Source: Litorimonas sp964435725 (GTDB lineage: Bacteria > Pseudomonadota > Alphaproteobacteria > Caulobacterales > Maricaulaceae). Taken from it: a DNA stretch of 47,666 nt. Location of the stretch: assembly GCA_964435725.1 (NCBI GenBank), contig CAYTAJ010000013.1, positions 1-47,666 of the forward strand. The letters run 5' to 3'. Shown here one piece after another: positions 44,070 through 47,666 of the stretch (its first letter is position 1; each line of letters opens with the position of its first letter). Position numbers and translations under genes: made by a program. Under the pieces are notes generated by a model. The model worked only from the letters and a program-made list of their open reading frames with translations, was not told where the DNA came from and searched no databases.

Positions 44070-45965
44070 TTATCGCACAAATTTTGACAAAAGCCGCAAA
44101 TAAGCGATTTGGTAGCTATTGCTGTTTTCCGTCACAGACCAACTATTGAGAGGCCATCCATCATTAAAGTCTGCATAGGATTTCGAAGGTGGTTGATGAC
44201 TTGGCGGTGACAAAATGGGTTTACGGCATTCCGCAGGGCCATAACCGCCACATGTACCCTCGGCACAGCACGCGTCTCTCTCATAACCCGGGTTTGGTCC
44301 GCCGACTAAGAAACCCGGCGCCGGGCCATATTTTGACGTTCTCACATCATCAAAGTCTTTTGATCCATTGACGAACCACGCATGGTAAAAACTGTTCACG
44401 GAATTCTCTGAGCCATATGCGCTCATATTAGAAAGATAAGTTTTTCCGAGCGGGTTCACACCATGCAAATAATTCACATAACCTAAAGCTGCATTCAAAT
44501 ATGATTTGGGAGTTTGATTGCCAATGCCCGCTATGACGGCTTGCGTATAAACAGACCCCCGACGGGATTTTGTTGAATTACTGCCCCACCAATAGCCATC
44601 AACATAAGCGCCATATGCAGATGTATCAGACTTTATAGCTTCCCACGCATTATAGGCGTTGAGAACTTGCCTGTCATAATCACGCTTTATGGTTCTCGCA
44701 AAGCGCTTATCAACTCCGTTGAGGCGTGAAAAATATAAGAGCTCATACGCTAAGTTACCTTCAAATCCATTTGGCGTATCGGCGGCCATGGGCTTCACAC
44801 GCGCATAGAGTTTTGAGACGACGTCTTCAAAATAATCATCTTCTGTAAGCGCATACATATGCACCGCCGCAATGAGTGACTTTTTCTGAAGACGATCTGA
44901 CTCAACCTCTTGCTGCCCTGCCGCCAAACCGAGTGAGCCTTGCTGCTCATCATTATTGTAAAACTTCACATTAGGATTAGGCTCTGCCCAAGACCAAGCG
45001 CGTTTTGCGCGATCCGCATATCGCTCCGCGTGAGGCTTTAGTGTTTGCTGCCCAGAAAAGACTTTCGCCGCCATAGCAAAGGCCCCTGCCGACGTGACTG
45101 TGCCCGACGTATTGGCGGGACCATAATAGCTGGGCCCCTTCGCCTTTGACGGTGGAGAGCCCTCCGCACGGCTCAAGACAGATAACATTGATCCATCACT
45201 ATTTTGCATCCGTTCAAGCCAGTCTAAGCCCCATTTCACTTCGTCTAAAATGTCGGGCACGCCATTACCGGACTCAGGGATATCAAAATCATCCCCCCAA
45301 GCCGCCGGGTTTTCCAGATAGGCGGCCAATAGCCATGTCACATAATTCGCTGTCCATGACGTATACTGATTATAATCCCCGGCATCATACCATCCACCGC
45401 GTAAATCACGTTCTGTGCTCGCATCTTCTTTGGCGGAATATAGTCTTGCTTGCGGATCTTGCCCCGCTTTTAGATGGCTCGCCTTGTCCAGATAAGCTTT
45501 CGTCGTAAAGGGTTGGCTCTTTTCAAAACCGGCGCGTTGTAAATAGAGCGTCTTAAATGTGGCCTTCAGAACAGGTGCGTAAACATTCTCACCAATCTCA
45601 AACGCGTAGCTATCGACTTTTCTGTCGAGGTCTCGAACGACATATCGCCCGGGTTTAGTAACCGCCGTAAAATCGAACCACCAAACTCTGTCACCGGAGA
45701 CGGAATCCGTTTCGCCCCTATTCCAAGCTTTGGGCCGTCCTTCAAATACAGCTTTACCCGTTTTCAGGTCAATCACCGCGTATCTTAGGCTGGGTTGAAA
45801 ACTATTAACCGCGTCAAATCCAATTTGAGGATCTTTAATTATCGCCCGCTTTTGCAATTCCGGCAGGTAACCAAATTGGTCCACGAGAATTGGCGGCGTT
45901 TGCGCCTCTGTCTGACAGGCCGCGACAATTGTAACAAAACAAACAATTAAAAAACGCATGATCAT
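44070..45965 (-). CDS. Glycoside hydrolase family 9 lipoprotein (endoglucanase-like)
   Basis: 631 residues with a lipoprotein signal (FLIVCFVTIVAAC, Cys 17), so exported and lipid-anchored. An N-terminal immunoglobulin-like CelD_N domain (about 25-125, ILVDQFGYLPELQKRAII) precedes the GH9 (alpha/alpha)6 barrel. Catalytic motifs: GGWYDAGDYNQYT (nucleophile/base Asp pair), NSFYHAWFVNGS, and the C-terminal SVTENSNSYQIAYL with the proton-donor Glu. A Cys-rich loop DACCAEGTCGGYG is present, probably for calcium or disulfides. Most GH9 enzymes cleave beta-1,4-glucans such as cellulose; the substrate here is unproven. Base use is like its neighbours. Confidence 0.93.
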   Translation of the reverse strand: MIMRFLIVCFVTIVAACQTEAQTPPILVDQFGYLPELQKRAIIKDPQIGFDAVNSFQPSLRYAVIDLKTGKAVFEGRPKAWNRGETDSVSGDRVWWFDFTAVTKPGRYVVRDLDRKVDSYAFEIGENVYAPVLKATFKTLYLQRAGFEKSQPFTTKAYLDKASHLKAGQDPQARLYSAKEDASTERDLRGGWYDAGDYNQYTSWTANYVTWLLAAYLENPAAWGDDFDIPESGNGVPDILDEVKWGLDWLERMQNSDGSMLSVLSRAEGSPPSKAKGPSYYGPANTSGTVTSAGAFAMAAKVFSGQQTLKPHAERYADRAKRAWSWAEPNPNVKFYNNDEQQGSLGLAAGQQEVESDRLQKKSLIAAVHMYALTEDDYFEDVVSKLYARVKPMAADTPNGFEGNLAYELLYFSRLNGVDKRFARTIKRDYDRQVLNAYNAWEAIKSDTSAYGAYVDGYWWGSNSTKSRRGSVYTQAVIAGIGNQTPKSYLNAALGYVNYLHGVNPLGKTYLSNMSAYGSENSVNSFYHAWFVNGSKDFDDVRTSKYGPAPGFLVGGPNPGYERDACCAEGTCGGYGPAECRKPILSPPSHQPPSKSYADFNDGWPLNSWSVTENSNSYQIAYLRLLSKFVR

Positions 45966-46017
45966 AAAATGACCATGCGCAGATTGTTTAAGCTGTCAAG
46001 CGAGTGACGCGACTGAC

Positions 46018-47666
46018 TTAACGGTCAAATTTCACAAATTTTAGCTTCTTCGGCATGTCGGCATCCGGGCCAAGGCGGCGCTTTTTATCTTCGATATAAT
46101 CGGCAAAATTACCTTCAAACCATTCAACGTGACTGTCGCCTTCATAGGCCAGAATATGGGTTGCCACACGGTCCAGGAAGAAGCGATCATGAGAGATAAC
46201 CACAGCACAGCCCGGGAATTTCTCTAGCGCGACTTCAAGAGAGGCCAAAGTTTCACGGTCCAAATCATTGGTCGGTTCATCGAGAAGCAAAAGGTTCGCC
46301 GGTTTCGTCAGCATCTTAGCCAGGTTCACACGGTTACGCTCACCACCGGAGAGCTGCCCAACATTTTTCTGCTGATCAGTTCCTTTAAAGTTAAAGGCGC
46401 CGACATAAGCGCGGGACGGTACTTCGCGCTTACCCATATGGATAATATCCAGCCCATCTGAAATCGCTTCCCAAATGTTCTTTGAGTTATCCAAGGCATC
46501 ACGGTTTTGATCGACATAGCCAAGCTCAACAGTCTCACCGACTTTAAACGTGCCTTCATCCGGCTGTTCTTGGCCTGTAATCATTTTAAACAGCGTCGTT
46601 TTACCCGCACCGTTCGGGCCGATAACACCAACAATGCCCCCGCGCGGAAGTTTGAAAGACAGGTCTTTGATCAAGAGCTTATCGCCAAACCCTTTGGAGA
46701 TATTGTTTGCCTCAACAACGATATTGCCTAGTCTTTCACCCATCGGGATACGGATATCAGCGTGAGTGACGACTTCGTTTTCGGCTTCATCACGCAGTTT
46801 TTCATAAGCATTGATTCGGGCTTTTGATTTGGACTGACGCGCTTTTGGATTAGAGCGAATCCATTCCAATTCGCGTTTCAAAGCCTTTGTCTTGGAGTCG
46901 GCTTCGCGTCCCTCTTGGTCCATGCGCTTGCCTTTGGCTTCCAACCATGACGAATAATTCCCTTCATGTGGATAGGCCCGGCCGCGATCAATTTCCAACG
47001 TCCAGTTTGTGATATTGTCCAAGAAGTAGCGATCATGGGTAATGAGAATAATCGCGCCAGAATATTTGACGAGATAGTTCTCTAACCACGCCACAGTTTC
47101 GGCATCTAAATGGTTGGTCGGTTCATCGAGCAATAACAAGTCAGGCTTTGACAGAAGAAGCTGACACAATGCCACACGACGCGCTTCACCACCGGATAGG
47201 TTTGTCACCGGATCATCTTTGGGCGGGCAACGCAGCGCTTGCATGGCCATCTCGATCTTGGAATCGATATCCCATGCATCACGACCATCGACTTGCTCTT
47301 GCAAAGCGGTCATTTCTTCCATGACTTCATCGGAATAATCTTCGGCCATTTTCATCGCCGCCGCATTATAAGCATCGAAAATTTGCTTATCTTCGCAGCC
47401 CTCAATGACGTTTTCCCAAACGGTCTTTTCTGGATTGAGCTTTGGCTCTTGCGGAAGGTAGCCAACCTTTGTGCCTTCCGCCGCCCAATGTTCGCCTGTC
47501 ACTTCGGTGTCAACGCCGGCCATCACTTTCATAAGGGTTGATTTACCCGCCCCATTCACACCAATCAGGCCAATTTTGGCGTCGGGGTAGAAAGACAGGT
47601 GAACATTATCGAGAATGGTCTTATTGCCGAATTTCTTCGTCAGACCTTGCATGTGATAGCAAAATT
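46018..47666 (-). CDS. ettA: Energy-dependent translational throttle protein EttA, 5' end outside window
   Basis: ABC-F ATPase that binds the ribosomal E site and gates translation according to energy state. Two nucleotide-binding domains: Walker A GVNGAGKST and GPNGAGKTT, signatures LSGGEARRVAL and LSGGERNRVNL, Walker B LLLLDEPTNHLD and LLLLDEPTNDLD. The ATG at 47652 lies in YHMQGLTKKF, which in the family is preceded by about ten residues, and the frame stays open to the window edge, so the true start is beyond 47666. The inter-domain arm (about 85-120) and linker with SNPKARQSKSKARI are intact. Confidence 0.95.
   Translation of the reverse strand, partial: FCYHMQGLTKKFGNKTILDNVHLSFYPDAKIGLIGVNGAGKSTLMKVMAGVDTEVTGEHWAAEGTKVGYLPQEPKLNPEKTVWENVIEGCEDKQIFDAYNAAAMKMAEDYSDEVMEEMTALQEQVDGRDAWDIDSKIEMAMQALRCPPKDDPVTNLSGGEARRVALCQLLLSKPDLLLLDEPTNHLDAETVAWLENYLVKYSGAIILITHDRYFLDNITNWTLEIDRGRAYPHEGNYSSWLEAKGKRMDQEGREADSKTKALKRELEWIRSNPKARQSKSKARINAYEKLRDEAENEVVTHADIRIPMGERLGNIVVEANNISKGFGDKLLIKDLSFKLPRGGIVGVIGPNGAGKTTLFKMITGQEQPDEGTFKVGETVELGYVDQNRDALDNSKNIWEAISDGLDIIHMGKREVPSRAYVGAFNFKGTDQQKNVGQLSGGERNRVNLAKMLTKPANLLLLDEPTNDLDRETLASLEVALEKFPGCAVVISHDRFFLDRVATHILAYEGDSHVEWFEGNFADYIEDKKRRLGPDADMPKKLKFVKFDR

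Overview
The window looks like a chromosomal segment of an alphaproteobacterium, probably of the Caulobacterales/Hyphomonadaceae type. Evidence seen directly: a circularly permuted two-piece tmRNA, an alpha-type SspB adaptor, a complete division/cell-wall (dcw) cluster running on into lpxC-bamD-recN-ligA, and TTAA-N7-TTAA (CtrA-type) boxes next to promoter-like sequences. Base composition is moderate, so a marine, low-GC member of that group is more likely than Caulobacter itself. The lineage is inferred. No CRISPR array, insertion sequence, prophage or tRNA was seen. Four runs of exactly 100 N interrupt genes and are scaffold placeholders, not measured distances.

Layout. 1-400: tmRNA, carrying the tag ANDNYSEEFALAA. 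400-1790: cytochrome P450 on the minus strand. 1896-8925, plus strand: sspB (cut by gap 1), fumC (5' end lost in gap 1), DUF4169 and ribbon-helix-helix genes, an acyl-CoA thioesterase, then a uvrD - lipoprotein - prmA operon. 8980-9490: two short minus-strand genes of 55 and 60 codons; the second has a promoter overlapped by a CtrA-type box. 9616-11757: Xaa-Pro aminopeptidase, gap 2, and the tail of a beta-lactamase-family protein. These two are different genes joined across the gap.

11754-35548, minus strand, in transcription order: mraZ, rsmH, ftsL, ftsI, murE, murF, mraY, murD, ftsW, murG, murC, murB, ddlB, ftsQ, ftsA, ftsZ, terminator, lpxC, bamD, recN, ligA. Most stop and start codons overlap or nearly touch, so this is one long, largely co-translated run for peptidoglycan precursor synthesis and septation. 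ftsZ has its own promoter-like region with a perfect CtrA-type box at the -35 position, and a terminator separates it from lpxC. Upstream of mraZ lie three TGGGA repeats at 10-bp spacing (MraZ operator) and three DnaA-box-like sequences.

35936-38921, plus strand: a large protein with a coiled coil, one membrane segment, a peptidoglycan-binding domain and a TonB-type C-terminus, divergent from mraZ and split by gap 3. It is the least familiar large gene here and a good candidate for an envelope or division factor. The minus strand then holds RNase P RNA, an AmpD-type amidase, a DUF1801 protein, an EamA transporter, a small membrane protein, a TerB/DnaJ protein, gap 4 with the remains of metF and an unidentified gene, an ArsR-methyltransferase regulator with a palindromic operator, a family 9 glycoside hydrolase lipoprotein, and ettA running off the right edge.

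No wholly new multi-gene system is obvious. The most promising leads are the two CtrA-type promoters (one driving an unknown small protein), the trans-envelope coiled-coil protein facing the dcw cluster, and the replication/division signals packed between them.
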